Made by a program: the position numbers and the translations under genes
NCBI GenBank assembly: GCA_964479045.1
Contig: CAYZJI010000001.1
Location: 1-64,000 of the forward strand
Reading direction: 5' to 3'
Length of the DNA: 64,000 bases
Source of the DNA: 2-02-FULL-47-50 sp964479045
Lineage (GTDB): Bacteria > Pseudomonadota > Gammaproteobacteria > Eutrophobiales > Eutrophobiaceae
Shown here: piece by piece, positions 52,090 through 61,711 of the stretch
How the letters are laid out: each line of letters opens with the position of its first letter
How positions within the stretch are numbered: position 1 is the stretch's first letter
The notes under the pieces: generated by a model
Told to the model about the DNA's origin: nothing
The model's database searches: none
What the model saw: only the letters and a program-made list of their open reading frames with translations

Positions 52090-53772
52090 ATGAACACTCT
52101 GTTTGAAACCATAAATAACCGGCGGGAGTATCTCGTTCTCGCCGCCATGCTGGTGTTTCTGCATGCTGCACTATGGCCGGAATTTGGCCATACACCGTCA
52201 CAGGCCCTGATGCTGATTCACCTGGGCCTGTTTTTGATATGGCAGCCGATACAGAGAGGCAGCCAGCGCTTCAGCTGGTATAACGGCGTGATTTTGATTG
52301 TGCTCATGCTGGCCTTCACTTACTGGATCAACTGGTGGCTGACGTTTGCCTGGCTGATATTGCTTATCGGGATTACCGGTGGCCGTGTAGTCACCAGCAA
52401 AACCGAACGTTATGTCTATTTTCTGATCATATTATTCCTTATTCTGGAGCTCCTGATTGCCTGCATACCCAATCTGGCACGCATATCATTTACTGCAACT
52501 GTCGATGATATATTCAAAAACAGTTTGTTATTACTGCCAATGGCTTTGCTATTTTTCCCCTATCAACATCACAACGCTAGTGAATTCCCGGTAGATCTGT
52601 TACATGCCATAACTGCATCATTACTTTTGAGTTTGCTGGCATTGGGCGCCCTGGTCATCATGTATCAAAGTGGAGCAGATTACTTCACCTCACTAATCCA
52701 GTCGCTGCTGGTTATAGGTATTTGCCTGCTGCTCATCAGCTGGCTGTTGTCTGCCCATACCGGCTTCAATGAATTGTCACAGTTATGGTCACGTTCACTG
52801 TTAAGCATTGGCACACCTTTTGAACAATGGCTGGCTGACTTGTCTGTACTCAAGGAACAATACCAGTCCCCCGTGGCATTTCTGGAAGCTGCACTTGAGC
52901 GCATGGTGACACTTTCGTGGATGTCAGGCGTGAAATGGCAGATTGATGATCAATTAAGTATCCATGGCGTAAAAACTGCTCACCAGATTGAATTCACTAT
53001 TGATAACTGTCCGGTGGTGCTCTATACCCGTGTGCCCACCGGAGGAGCTTTGCTGCTGCACTGCAAGTTATTGATAAAACTTATAGAGTATTTCTATCTC
53101 GCCAAGCAGAATGAACGGGAACTGGAAAAACAGGCGCACATGCAGGCGATATATGAAACCGGCGCCCGTATCACACACGACATTAAAAATCTTCTGCAAT
53201 CCATGCACTCCATGATCACGATTATTCAGGCAGACAATCAAAACGGCGATGCCCGCTCCCTGGAAATTGTAAGACGTCAGTTCCCGTATTTTATCCAGCG
53301 ACTCGAGCAGGCAATGAACAAATTACAGACGCCTGAAAACTCCCGGCATGAAACCATTTATCTGCACGACTGGTGGCGGGAACTGCAGACACGATACAAA
53401 GGACAGGATGTCGATTTTTCCGCGGACATCAAGGGCAGGCCGCTGGTGATACATGATTTATTCGACAGTGTCGCGGAAAATCTGCTTGAGAACGCCATCA
53501 CCAAACGGAAAACGGAAAAAAATATAACGATTAATGTGAAACTGAAAGCGAGTGAGGAAAGCATTATTCTCACAATCACGGATAACGGCCAGGCAATAGA
53601 CAATCTCACTGCATCCATGCTGTTCAAAGAACCTGTAAAATCGGACAATGGCCTGGGCATAGGGCTGTTGCAGGCCAGTAAACATGCCGACACTTCAGGA
53701 TATCTGCTCAGCCTGAAACACAATTTTAATGGTAATGTGACTTTTGAATTGAGAAATCAGACAGCAAATTGA
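52090..53772 (+). CDS. Multi-pass membrane sensor histidine kinase
   Basis: 560 residues. About eight membrane helices (residues 14-230), then a GAF-like segment (about 255-340), a phospho-acceptor helix with His363 in ITHDIKNLLQSMHSM, and an HATPase domain with the N box (ENLLENAI), G1 (ITDNGQAI) and G2 (DNGLGIGL). This order is reminiscent of PrsK-type kinases. No response regulator gene is nearby, so it is an orphan in this window. Its stop codon abuts the stop of the convergent prepilin gene. The position inside the pilus-like locus suggests a role in controlling it, perhaps through a sigma-54 regulator encoded elsewhere. Confidence 0.9.
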   Translation: MNTLFETINNRREYLVLAAMLVFLHAALWPEFGHTPSQALMLIHLGLFLIWQPIQRGSQRFSWYNGVILIVLMLAFTYWINWWLTFAWLILLIGITGGRVVTSKTERYVYFLIILFLILELLIACIPNLARISFTATVDDIFKNSLLLLPMALLFFPYQHHNASEFPVDLLHAITASLLLSLLALGALVIMYQSGADYFTSLIQSLLVIGICLLLISWLLSAHTGFNELSQLWSRSLLSIGTPFEQWLADLSVLKEQYQSPVAFLEAALERMVTLSWMSGVKWQIDDQLSIHGVKTAHQIEFTIDNCPVVLYTRVPTGGALLLHCKLLIKLIEYFYLAKQNERELEKQAHMQAIYETGARITHDIKNLLQSMHSMITIIQADNQNGDARSLEIVRRQFPYFIQRLEQAMNKLQTPENSRHETIYLHDWWRELQTRYKGQDVDFSADIKGRPLVIHDLFDSVAENLLENAITKRKTEKNITINVKLKASEESIILTITDNGQAIDNLTASMLFKEPVKSDNGLGIGLLQASKHADTSGYLLSLKHNFNGNVTFELRNQTAN

Positions 53773-54543
53773 TCAGGGCAGTATGCCGGCATTCAGCATT
53801 TTCGTCCTGAGTATGTGGGGCGAAAGCCATATCACAAGATCATCAAATCCAACGGTTGGATCAGCATTGTAATCTCTATATACAAATTTTTTCATGACGT
53901 CTGTGGCCACAGATGAGTCATCATAGTTTTCTTCTTCTTCCGCAGTAGGTGTTTCTGCCCAGTTCTTGCCATGCGATATCACGACAGCAGGAACGTTCTG
54001 GGCAATGTCCCCGGTTGCTCCGGTTACGGCTGAATTCTCACTGTAAATCTGTACATCGCCATCAGAACATAATGCAAAACTCACATTCAGTGTTGTACTT
54101 GTACAACTACCTGGTATTGAAGCCCCGTCTGTGTTATCAGCAAAGTCATCTGTTACCCGGTAGGTGAATTTCTGTCCCCAGGCGTCTGTTGACTTGACGC
54201 CCAGGGTCTTCCATGGCAAATACCCGATTTCTGTTGCACAGGTGTTTCCGGCCAAGATATCTTCTTCACCATCATCGTCCGTCATGGTCGCGCAGTTGCC
54301 TGTATTATCCCGGCAATCAGGACAGGGTAAACGGTTTCTTGTAATGCTGCTGTTCTGAAACAGGGCAAACCCATACAAAACCTCCTTGATTTCCTCCAGT
54401 TGGGCCTGCGTAACTTCTCTTTCTTTCTGCTCAATCTGCGCAGACAATGGCGGTAATAAACTGGCCAGCAGCAAGCCGAGAATAAACAAGACTATTGCCA
54501 GTTCAATCAGCGTAAATCCGGACTGGTAAAATATTTTCTTCAT
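53773..54543 (-). CDS. Type IV prepilin-like protein (minor pilin)
   Basis: 256 residues from the ATG at 54543, four bases after the previous stop. The leader is KKIFYQSG, cut before FTLIELAIVLFILGLLLASL; Glu5 is present. The mature part has a coiled helix (QIEQKEREVTQAQLEEIKE), then LPCPDCRDNTGNC and GYLPWKTLGVKSTDAWGQKF. The same 'L-P-C-P-D ... G-x-L-P-(W/Y)-K-T-L ... D-A-x-G-Q' order occurs in the giant prepilin encoded immediately upstream, so the two are related. The frame is open further upstream, but that stretch lies inside the neighbouring gene. Confidence 0.9.
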   Translation of the reverse strand: MKKIFYQSGFTLIELAIVLFILGLLLASLLPPLSAQIEQKEREVTQAQLEEIKEVLYGFALFQNSSITRNRLPCPDCRDNTGNCATMTDDDGEEDILAGNTCATEIGYLPWKTLGVKSTDAWGQKFTYRVTDDFADNTDGASIPGSCTSTTLNVSFALCSDGDVQIYSENSAVTGATGDIAQNVPAVVISHGKNWAETPTAEEEENYDDSSVATDVMKKFVYRDYNADPTVGFDDLVIWLSPHILRTKMLNAGILP

Positions 54544-54547
54544 CAAA

Positions 54548-57500
54548 TTACTCCACAATCCTGTCCTGATCGTTATAAGTTGAAGTGAGTGCTGCATGCC
54601 GGAAAGTATCGCCATCTGACTGATTGGCATTTTCCTGTTCCAGATAGGCATCCAGTGCGGCTGTTGCCCGATCCTGCGTTGTGAGCTCCTGCCCCGCAAG
54701 CACAACGATGGCTTGTTTGTTATTGTTTGGAGAGCCGGCGCCCGCCAGGGTCAAACAATTTGTGCCTGCAACACATGGACTGGATGCGCCCGGTATATTG
54801 CCCGGACTGTAGGCGACATAAATTAACTGGTGCCAGTTGTTCTTTATAAACCAGGCTGGCATATCACCCGCTGATTCTGCCAGATAGTAATCTATATTGG
54901 CGACTTTGAGTGCTCCCAGGCTGGCAGATGTTGGAGTAAACGTCGCCCTGCCAACTTCAGTTGTTCCATCGATCTCATAATCACGTATGGTAACCAGTGG
55001 GACATCCCCGTTACCGGAAAAAGCAACTGCTGTGCCTAATGCGCTGCAATCGGATGTGTAACCAAGACACACTTCCCGCAATCGTTTCCCGGATGACGAA
55101 ACAGACTGCATATCACCACTGAATCTGGCATGAACCACATGTCGCCGTGAATGAACATAATCATGATAGATAGTGTAGTCATGCCCGGTCTGGAATCTGT
55201 TCCATGTACTGCCGCCATACAATCTGGTCGTTACCGTTGTGGCAGTCACAGCGGTAATTTCACCAAATGATCTGTTGGGCGTATCAGAGGCATTATCAAT
55301 AGTATCGCCTGCTTCAACTCCCTTATTAACAAAATCCCCATCTGCATCAGAAATAGTGCAAACAGCACTGGCACTGGCACAACCACTGATACTGTCAACA
55401 ACTCCACTCGTTGATCTGGCCGCGGGAATAATCCGGTAATATTCCCCGGCATCAAAATCCGGGTTGGTGGAAGAAAGTCTTGATATCGTGACATTCGTAT
55501 CGCTGGAAGCATCATTTCTGACAACCATATCTTTTCTGGGCTCATAAATTGAGTACGAATCGCCGGGCCGGAATTCTATGGGTTCTGAGCCCTCGCCCAC
55601 ATAGGCCGTCGCTACCAGCGACGTAGCATTATCGATTGCCGAGATCACTCCCTGTATCTTGGCTTCACCCAGTTCTGCTTCGAGCGTGTCATTCTGTATC
55701 ACATAGTCGTAGGCGGCATAGACAGCAAAATTGGCGCCAGCATCCACAAGCGTGGTCCCGCTGCTGCCGGCATCGGCTGTGCCGGAAGCAACAAAATTCT
55801 CATCATCATAATCATGAACAAGGTCACCGCGTTTGACGCCATCGGTAACAAATGTTGCCGCACTGTCGGTAATCTGTGTCTGGGAATTGGAACTTGCCGT
55901 GTCCCTGCCAGAGATGCTCACAAAATCCTCATATGTACCCTGGCAGTCCGCGATATCAGGTACTATCCAGGTGCACGCCCCCTCATCCAGGGCAAATGAT
56001 ACTGAAGCAGAAGCGGCATAATTGCCAAGATATGTCCTCAATGCGTTACTGTATGTTGTTTGTGCGCTCGGGAAGTTTGTTGAGTCGAATACCACATCGC
56101 CGGCAGCAGCGGTAATGTCAAAATCGATATCGAAGACAGTAGGAAAGGCCTTGCCTTCCTCATGAAACGAAAGCAATCCCTCACGTGTATTGCCATCAGT
56201 GTTGTAACGCGGGATATAATAATAATCGTTAACATCCACATCATTTTCAGCGCCAAAATTCAAGGCATTCAATGTCAATGTATTGGCAGCGACAGTGTTG
56301 ATCATTCCGGTTGAACCATCTGTCAGGTTCACCACCAGATCACCGGATAGTATTCCCATTTCAACAAAATCCTTCGCAGTATCAACCAGTGTCGTGCTGC
56401 TGCCTCCTGTAGCTCTTCCGACATTACTGCGTATCTGATAATTGTTACCGGAAGTAAATATATTATTCGTTCCTCCATTAAGTGCTTTGACACGCAGGCG
56501 AGTTGCAGACAACACCTCTTCTATCATGCCACTGGAACCATCACTGAGATTATCCACAATCATGCCTGCAGACACTCCTGTTTCCCTGAAGTCTTTGGTG
56601 GTATCGTTCAGAGTAACGCTGCTGCTCCCTCCTGTTGCCGTCCCGCTGAGCAGATTGGTATTCCAGTTCTTTTTATATACAACATACTCATCATCATTAT
56701 CAAAATCATTGTCTGAGCCCAGCGAGAGTGCTCCCAGTGTCAGAGAGGTTGCACTAACGCCTGTTACCAGAGCCATGGAGCCGTCAGTTATATTAATAAC
56801 GACATCTCCGTTCTGGATGTCCCATTCAGTGAAGTCGACTGTGGTGTCCGTAAGGTTTGATGAATTATTACTGCCATTGTGAGAATTTTTCAGATTTCTG
56901 AATTCTGCTTTTGGATCAGCAAACGGCGCTAACCATGGATAAGCACCATACGTGCTGTTATATTCAGTCAGCATCATCTTGACTTCACCGACAACCCTTT
57001 TTTCAACAGCGCGCATCAGCTCATCCCTGGTTATAAAAACAACAATATCATTGAAGACGATATTGTCATCGGTATCTCTCCCCTCGATGGTAATAAAAGC
57101 AGTGTCCAGATCACTATTGTCATCTTCAAGGTAATTATCAATTTCTATGATTATAGAATCTTCATCCGGATTTCTGGACTGCGCACCAACGGGCGCACCG
57201 GGAGCAATGATCACTGCCACAATATCATCGATTCCGTTATAGGTCAGACCGGCACTGGCGGGAGATTCGCTGTTTAACGGGACAAGCTTGTTCGAACCGT
57301 AACGAAAGTTCTCAGATAACGCATACCAGAGCTCTTGGCCTGAAGCGTCCCTGATGTCCGTTAATTCCAGAGTTTTATATGGCAACCGGCCTATCGTTGT
57401 ATTACCTGAATCAGAGCAGTTACTTTCGGCATCACCATCCTTGTCGGTATCAGGACATGGCAGATAACCCGGGCCCTCGGCAGAATTAACATTGTCTGGA

Positions 57501-57700
57501 TAGGTAGTGGCATAACCAATCAAGGCCTCCTTGGCAAGCTTTAACGCAAACAAGGTACGTTGATTGCCCTCAACAATGATGAGGTTTGTATTAAGTTTAT
57601 TTACCAGAACAAAGGAAATGCCGACAATTAAAATGAGCATGAATGCCAGCAGGGTTGCGCCACGCTGACTGCGGAGCAATAAATTATAATTTTTCTTCAT
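54548..57700 (-). CDS. Giant prepilin-like protein with six repeated modules
   Basis: 1050 residues, several times a normal pilin. The leader LLLRSQRG is followed by ATLLAFMLILIVGISFVLV, a class III signal without Glu5, as in PilX/GspK-type tip proteins. The first domain (50-240) carries GYLPCPDTDKDG, GRLPYKTLEL and DASGQELWYAL. Two blocks of repeats interrupt the rest: modules at about 281-344, 360-425 and 434-498, and more divergent ones at 607-640 (short), 645-720 and 775-846. The shared pattern is T-L-x-D-T-x-x-D-F, then G-(V/I)-x-x-G-D, then N-x-x-D-G-S-x-G-x-I. Modules are predicted beta-rich. A C-terminal domain (850-1050) has three Cys pairs. An adhesive tip or surface role is a fair inference. 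It lies three bases after the mshK-like gene. Confidence 0.88.
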   Translation of the reverse strand: MKKNYNLLLRSQRGATLLAFMLILIVGISFVLVNKLNTNLIIVEGNQRTLFALKLAKEALIGYATTYPDNVNSAEGPGYLPCPDTDKDGDAESNCSDSGNTTIGRLPYKTLELTDIRDASGQELWYALSENFRYGSNKLVPLNSESPASAGLTYNGIDDIVAVIIAPGAPVGAQSRNPDEDSIIIEIDNYLEDDNSDLDTAFITIEGRDTDDNIVFNDIVVFITRDELMRAVEKRVVGEVKMMLTEYNSTYGAYPWLAPFADPKAEFRNLKNSHNGSNNSSNLTDTTVDFTEWDIQNGDVVINITDGSMALVTGVSATSLTLGALSLGSDNDFDNDDEYVVYKKNWNTNLLSGTATGGSSSVTLNDTTKDFRETGVSAGMIVDNLSDGSSGMIEEVLSATRLRVKALNGGTNNIFTSGNNYQIRSNVGRATGGSSTTLVDTAKDFVEMGILSGDLVVNLTDGSTGMINTVAANTLTLNALNFGAENDVDVNDYYYIPRYNTDGNTREGLLSFHEEGKAFPTVFDIDFDITAAAGDVVFDSTNFPSAQTTYSNALRTYLGNYAASASVSFALDEGACTWIVPDIADCQGTYEDFVSISGRDTASSNSQTQITDSAATFVTDGVKRGDLVHDYDDENFVASGTADAGSSGTTLVDAGANFAVYAAYDYVIQNDTLEAELGEAKIQGVISAIDNATSLVATAYVGEGSEPIEFRPGDSYSIYEPRKDMVVRNDASSDTNVTISRLSSTNPDFDAGEYYRIIPAARSTSGVVDSISGCASASAVCTISDADGDFVNKGVEAGDTIDNASDTPNRSFGEITAVTATTVTTRLYGGSTWNRFQTGHDYTIYHDYVHSRRHVVHARFSGDMQSVSSSGKRLREVCLGYTSDCSALGTAVAFSGNGDVPLVTIRDYEIDGTTEVGRATFTPTSASLGALKVANIDYYLAESAGDMPAWFIKNNWHQLIYVAYSPGNIPGASSPCVAGTNCLTLAGAGSPNNNKQAIVVLAGQELTTQDRATAALDAYLEQENANQSDGDTFRHAALTSTYNDQDRIVE

Positions 57701-57703
57701 CTG

Positions 57704-58177
57704 CTAGAGATTGTCTGCGGATTGGATCTTTTCTGTTACCGGAACATAGGTCTCCCCAGCTTTTAGTTTAATATTGGTCTCTGCTGCCGGAATTTCGATT
57801 ACAACTTTATCCGGATCAATATTGTTGGCATCTATCTGGAGATACTGATTGGCCAGATTACCATCCAGTGTACTGGCGTTGTTAACCCAGGCCGTGCTCT
57901 TGCCATTCTTGCGATAAACCAGTCCATTCAGGGTAATCCCACCGATTTCCGGTTTGGGTGTTTCCTCAACAACTGGCTTTTCTTCCGGTAAAACAATCTC
58001 CGATATGAGATCGGGCTCTGGCTGCATGCGCCGTGATTTCTCAAGGGCAATACGTTGCTCCGGCGTTGTAAACAAACGGCCCAGATCTTCCGCACGCACT
58101 GTATATGCCGGCATAACCTGCATGATCAATATCATGGCCGTGATACAGGATGCAGATGTGGTTTGTCCTGTTTTCAT
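57704..58177 (-). CDS. mshK: MshK-like pilus assembly protein
   Basis: 157 residues. A signal peptide (ITAMILIMQVMPAYTVRA) precedes a charged linker and a small domain with ITLNGLVYRKNGKSTAWVNN, the pattern of MshK and of PilP-like proteins that contact a secretin. It overlaps the mshJ-like gene by four bases. The gene symbol is assigned by position and motif; sequence similarity outside the motif is not established. Confidence 0.75.
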   Translation of the reverse strand: MKTGQTTSASCITAMILIMQVMPAYTVRAEDLGRLFTTPEQRIALEKSRRMQPEPDLISEIVLPEEKPVVEETPKPEIGGITLNGLVYRKNGKSTAWVNNASTLDGNLANQYLQIDANNIDPDKVVIEIPAAETNIKLKAGETYVPVTEKIQSADNL

Positions 58178-58806
58178 GAGGATATGTTTATTTCACTGCC
58201 GTTTGATTTCTTGATGTTAAACCACTTGAGATCGCACTCAGATACGATGTTGGCAGTTTCCATTTTTTCTGTGTTGATTTCGCCTGTGCCTGATCTTTTG
58301 AAAGAACACTCGGTGACGTTATAGATTCCATCTGCCTCCATGTTCAGTTTTTCAAACAGCTTCAACAGGTCGCCCTCATGAAGCATACTCAGATGCAAAC
58401 TCATCGTACTGCCGTAGATCGCAAACGGACCGGTATTCACCTTGTAGTCCGGTTCGTATTTGATTTGTGAACTGATCTGGTATTTCAATGCAGGCAGTTT
58501 TATTTCCTCGCCGGCCTGCCGCAGGGTTTCGATCCAGTTCAGACGGCGTTCCGGCCCGACTACACCCTTGTTATAAAGTTCAATAAATCCAGGATAGTAC
58601 TGGCGCACCAGTTGCTCTTCCTGATCCACGGCCAGATACTGATTACTGATCGCCTGAAAGCGGGCTTTATCCGAATTATATTTTGCCTGCATCTGTCTGT
58701 CGTAATACCAAGCTCCTGCAATCAAGGAACTGCTCACTGCCAGACTGACAGCAAAGGTGATCAGGGCTGCTTGCAGGAAGGGCCAATCCATCTTTTCAGG
58801 TTTCAT
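58174..58806 (-). CDS. mshJ: MshJ-like (PilO-type) pilus assembly protein
   Basis: 210 residues. One N-terminal membrane helix (LQAALITFAVSLAVSSSLIAG split over 11-32), a coiled coil (RQMQAKYNSDKARFQAISNQ) and a periplasmic domain give the PilO/MshJ layout. The short C-terminal part has two Cys (NVTECSFKR and VSECDLKW), which may form a disulfide. Overlaps with mshI (11 bases) and mshK (four bases) show an operon. The product should dimerise with the MshI-like protein. Confidence 0.75.
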   Translation of the reverse strand: MKPEKMDWPFLQAALITFAVSLAVSSSLIAGAWYYDRQMQAKYNSDKARFQAISNQYLAVDQEEQLVRQYYPGFIELYNKGVVGPERRLNWIETLRQAGEEIKLPALKYQISSQIKYEPDYKVNTGPFAIYGSTMSLHLSMLHEGDLLKLFEKLNMEADGIYNVTECSFKRSGTGEINTEKMETANIVSECDLKWFNIKKSNGSEINISS

Positions 58807-60406
58807 GTCGTATCCCCAGAACTAATCGCACTGAAAAATTGGCCTGTCCGGGGCCACTGTTTGCCGCGCCCTGCAAACTTGCAGTGGAACTGATATCGAG
58901 AGGCAGTGTAACAATGCTCACATCATGTACCGCGGGCAAGGCGCGCAGCGCCTCTGCAAATTCATTGATCATTTCCAGTGCCTTGCGATAATTACCGTCA
59001 AAGGGCTGAATGTGGCCCCTGAATGTTGCAATCTGGTAATAGGCATAACCGGCTTCCCCGGCGTCAATCGTACTGACACCCACAACACCCTGATCCGGCT
59101 GCGCAGCTGCCTCAGATTCGGAAACATTGGTGTTGGGATCGGCACTGGCTATCCAGTTAATTTCATCCGCTTCTATGCCGGGAAACCGGTCAAGCCCCTT
59201 GCTGATCACCGTAAGCATCTCAAACGGACTGGTTCTGTATTTTTCCAGAGTGGTCGCGATCTCATCCACTGTCTCGAGGTCCGCTGGCGCAACCGGGGTC
59301 TGCGGCAGTTTTTCTTTCGCAACCTGATAACGCTCACTGTAAAAGGCCGCTTTCTTGGAAGCGATTTCCGCCTGCTGCTTGTTCACAATGGCAGTAAGGA
59401 AAAGCAGACCACCCCAGGCCAGACCGGCCAATACCATGCAGACACTGGCAATATACATGGCACGGTTTGCGCGTAACATCTGGTAATAACGGGTTTCCTC
59501 TTTACGCGCATAATAGTTTTTGGGACGCAGTTTCAGCAGATTGTAATTCAGCCATTGATCACAAAATGGTGTATGGGCCCTGATCCCTGAACGTGGATCA
59601 ATCAGGGTTTCAATATTTACATAATAGGGAATTATGGATGATGTTCTGTTTGTGAGTTTCTGCAACTCGCCCAGCAGTTTCGCATCACCTAGATAATAAA
59701 TATGCAGTGGCTTGTCGATGGAAATCATCCGCATGCTGTTCAGATATCGGCGTATTATTTCCACTTCCTCATTGATGATGGGCGCATAAGGTTCCGTGCC
59801 ATAACGCGGGAGCCCGACCAGACGGCTGATTTTAAGCTTTTTGTTCAAAAAGAAGGTTTGTCTGAGTCCACTGATACTCTGCAGGTTGACCACCAGCATG
59901 TGATCAGCCGGATCAGGAAGTGAGCCCAGAAGCAACTCGGTCAATCGTGGCACAGAATAGATGCCTGCCAGAGGAGTTTTGTTCTCCAGCAACAGATTAA
60001 CCCATGGAGTAATCAATTCAGGATTGGTCAGTCCGGTGAAAAGTACACGATCATCCTTGCGACCTTCTTCTTCCCGCCCCTGAATGTCCGCGTAAAAATA
60101 AGGGGTTTCCCGAAAGAGGCGTAATCTTTTTCTTTCAATCAAGGCCTGACGATCACCGCCGGACACATGTGGGATGGTGTCCTGGCGGTATTCTTCCTCG
60201 ATCAGATCCACCAGCAGCCATGTGGCGACCTGTCCGGTCTCCTTGAGATAACGATCAAAATACTTCCGTCCGTCTTCAGAAACATCAAACAGGTAGGAAC
60301 TGCTCAGCTTCCCGTTTTGCAGGTGGAAAACCTCAAGTTTGTCCGAGCTGAGAAATACGGCGCGGCGCGGCGAGCGATCAAATTTTGACTTTAGTAATGA
60401 GGTCAT
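58796..60406 (-). CDS. mshI: MshI-like fused PilM/PilN-type protein
   Basis: 536 residues. The first 290 residues look like a divergent actin-like (PilM/GspL) domain, with RRAVFLSSDKLEVFHLQNGK at the start and MLVVNLQSISGLRQTFFLN as a possible phosphate loop. A membrane helix (about 318-342) and a coiled coil lead to a periplasmic PilN-like domain (ALRALPAVHDVSIVTLPLD). One protein thus covers the PilM plus PilN roles. It overlaps mshG by 29 bases, an unusually long overlap. Assignment rests on layout and operon position. Confidence 0.75.
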   Translation of the reverse strand: MTSLLKSKFDRSPRRAVFLSSDKLEVFHLQNGKLSSSYLFDVSEDGRKYFDRYLKETGQVATWLLVDLIEEEYRQDTIPHVSGGDRQALIERKRLRLFRETPYFYADIQGREEEGRKDDRVLFTGLTNPELITPWVNLLLENKTPLAGIYSVPRLTELLLGSLPDPADHMLVVNLQSISGLRQTFFLNKKLKISRLVGLPRYGTEPYAPIINEEVEIIRRYLNSMRMISIDKPLHIYYLGDAKLLGELQKLTNRTSSIIPYYVNIETLIDPRSGIRAHTPFCDQWLNYNLLKLRPKNYYARKEETRYYQMLRANRAMYIASVCMVLAGLAWGGLLFLTAIVNKQQAEIASKKAAFYSERYQVAKEKLPQTPVAPADLETVDEIATTLEKYRTSPFEMLTVISKGLDRFPGIEADEINWIASADPNTNVSESEAAAQPDQGVVGVSTIDAGEAGYAYYQIATFRGHIQPFDGNYRKALEMINEFAEALRALPAVHDVSIVTLPLDISSTASLQGAANSGPGQANFSVRLVLGIRHET

Positions 60407-61583
60407 AAATCGGGCCTAATACGGAAAACATGACCCAGCCGATAACTGTTCCAAGAATTACAGTCATGGCGGGCTCGATCATGGTCTGGATTTTACCTAT
60501 CGACTCCTTGATATCGCGGGTATAGAAATAACTGATATTGAGCAGGGCATTTTCAAGGGCGCCTGTATTTTCACCCACCCTGATCATGCGCAGCACCAGA
60601 GGAGGAAACAAACGCGCCTTCTCGAAGCTCTTGCTGAGTGTTTCACCCTCCGCAATCATCTGTCCAACCTGGCGCATGGCCTCTTCGATTACCTTGTTCC
60701 CGACGATCTGTTCGCCGGTGCGTATACAGTCAATAATGGTTATACCGGAAGCATACATCATGGCAAAAAAACCGGTGAGGCGTGTGAGGATAATTTTTTT
60801 GAGGATTGGCCCGACGATCGGGATTTTGAGTTTTATCGCATCAACCTGATAGCGGAAACCCGGGCTCACTTTTACACCTACGAGTACAAATATCACCAGT
60901 AATACCGGTAACGACAAAAGCAGATACCAGTATTTAACAAACACATTGGATACCATTATCAGAACCCGTGTGTGGACGGGCAGCTCCTGTCCCATTGTTT
61001 TTACAAATTTAAGAAGTTCCGGCACCAGATAGATCATCAGAAAAAATACGACACCGGTCACCACTGTTCCGACGATCACGGGATAAATCAAAAGCTTCTT
61101 GGTCTGTGCAGCCTGTTCATCCTGCCATTTCAGGTTTTCACCGATATTGTAGAACACCTGGCTGATTTCTCCGGACTGTTCGCCTGCGGCTACCAGACTG
61201 GAGAAAATGTTATCAAACACAGATGGATAATCGCGCATTGATTCAGACAGGGTCTTGCCGCCTTCAATCGATTCGATCATGGACGCAATTACTTCACGCA
61301 TGCGCGGATTATCACTGCTGTCACGCAGGTCCTGCAGGCTTTCCAGCACTGGCACACCGGCCTTGCTGGTCTGTTCCATATGGAAACAGAAGGTGATTAG
61401 ATCGCGACGCGTAACTCCCGCACCGGTAATCCGCTGGGCACTGCTGCCCAGTGATTTGTAATTCACCAGATCCAGCCCCATCTTGATCAGGCGCGCCTCC
61501 AGGTCGGCGATATTCACAGCATCGACCTTGCCGACGTGAATACGACCCGTGTCGTCTATGGCTTTGTATTGAAAAGCTTCCAT
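60378..61583 (-). CDS. mshG: Pilus assembly platform protein, GspF/PilC family (MshG-like)
   Basis: 401 residues, normal length. Two T2SSF domains with the conserved SLVAAGEQSGEISQVF and MIRVGENTGALENAL, and three membrane helices including LLIYPVIVGTVVTGVVFFLM and the C-terminal VILGTVIGWVMFSVLGPIYDL. It is the inner-membrane platform on which the ATPase acts to polymerise pilins. It lies 128 bp after mshE; that gap shows no gene or clear terminator. Confidence 0.93.
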   Translation of the reverse strand: MEAFQYKAIDDTGRIHVGKVDAVNIADLEARLIKMGLDLVNYKSLGSSAQRITGAGVTRRDLITFCFHMEQTSKAGVPVLESLQDLRDSSDNPRMREVIASMIESIEGGKTLSESMRDYPSVFDNIFSSLVAAGEQSGEISQVFYNIGENLKWQDEQAAQTKKLLIYPVIVGTVVTGVVFFLMIYLVPELLKFVKTMGQELPVHTRVLIMVSNVFVKYWYLLLSLPVLLVIFVLVGVKVSPGFRYQVDAIKLKIPIVGPILKKIILTRLTGFFAMMYASGITIIDCIRTGEQIVGNKVIEEAMRQVGQMIAEGETLSKSFEKARLFPPLVLRMIRVGENTGALENALLNISYFYTRDIKESIGKIQTMIEPAMTVILGTVIGWVMFSVLGPIYDLITKVKI

Positions 61584-61711
61584 AAGGGTTAACTATACCG
61601 TCTCGATTATCATTTCATGCCCGCTGAAAAATCTGAATTCAATACTAGGGATAAAAGATTCCACACATTCGTTCGGAATGATCGAAATCAATTCATTGAT
61701 AAATGAGTTGG

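Noticed and set aside
61584..61711. 128-bp gap between mshE and mshG searched for a small gene or promoter
   Set aside because: No open frame of interest, no clear hairpin with T-run and no promoter consensus was found.
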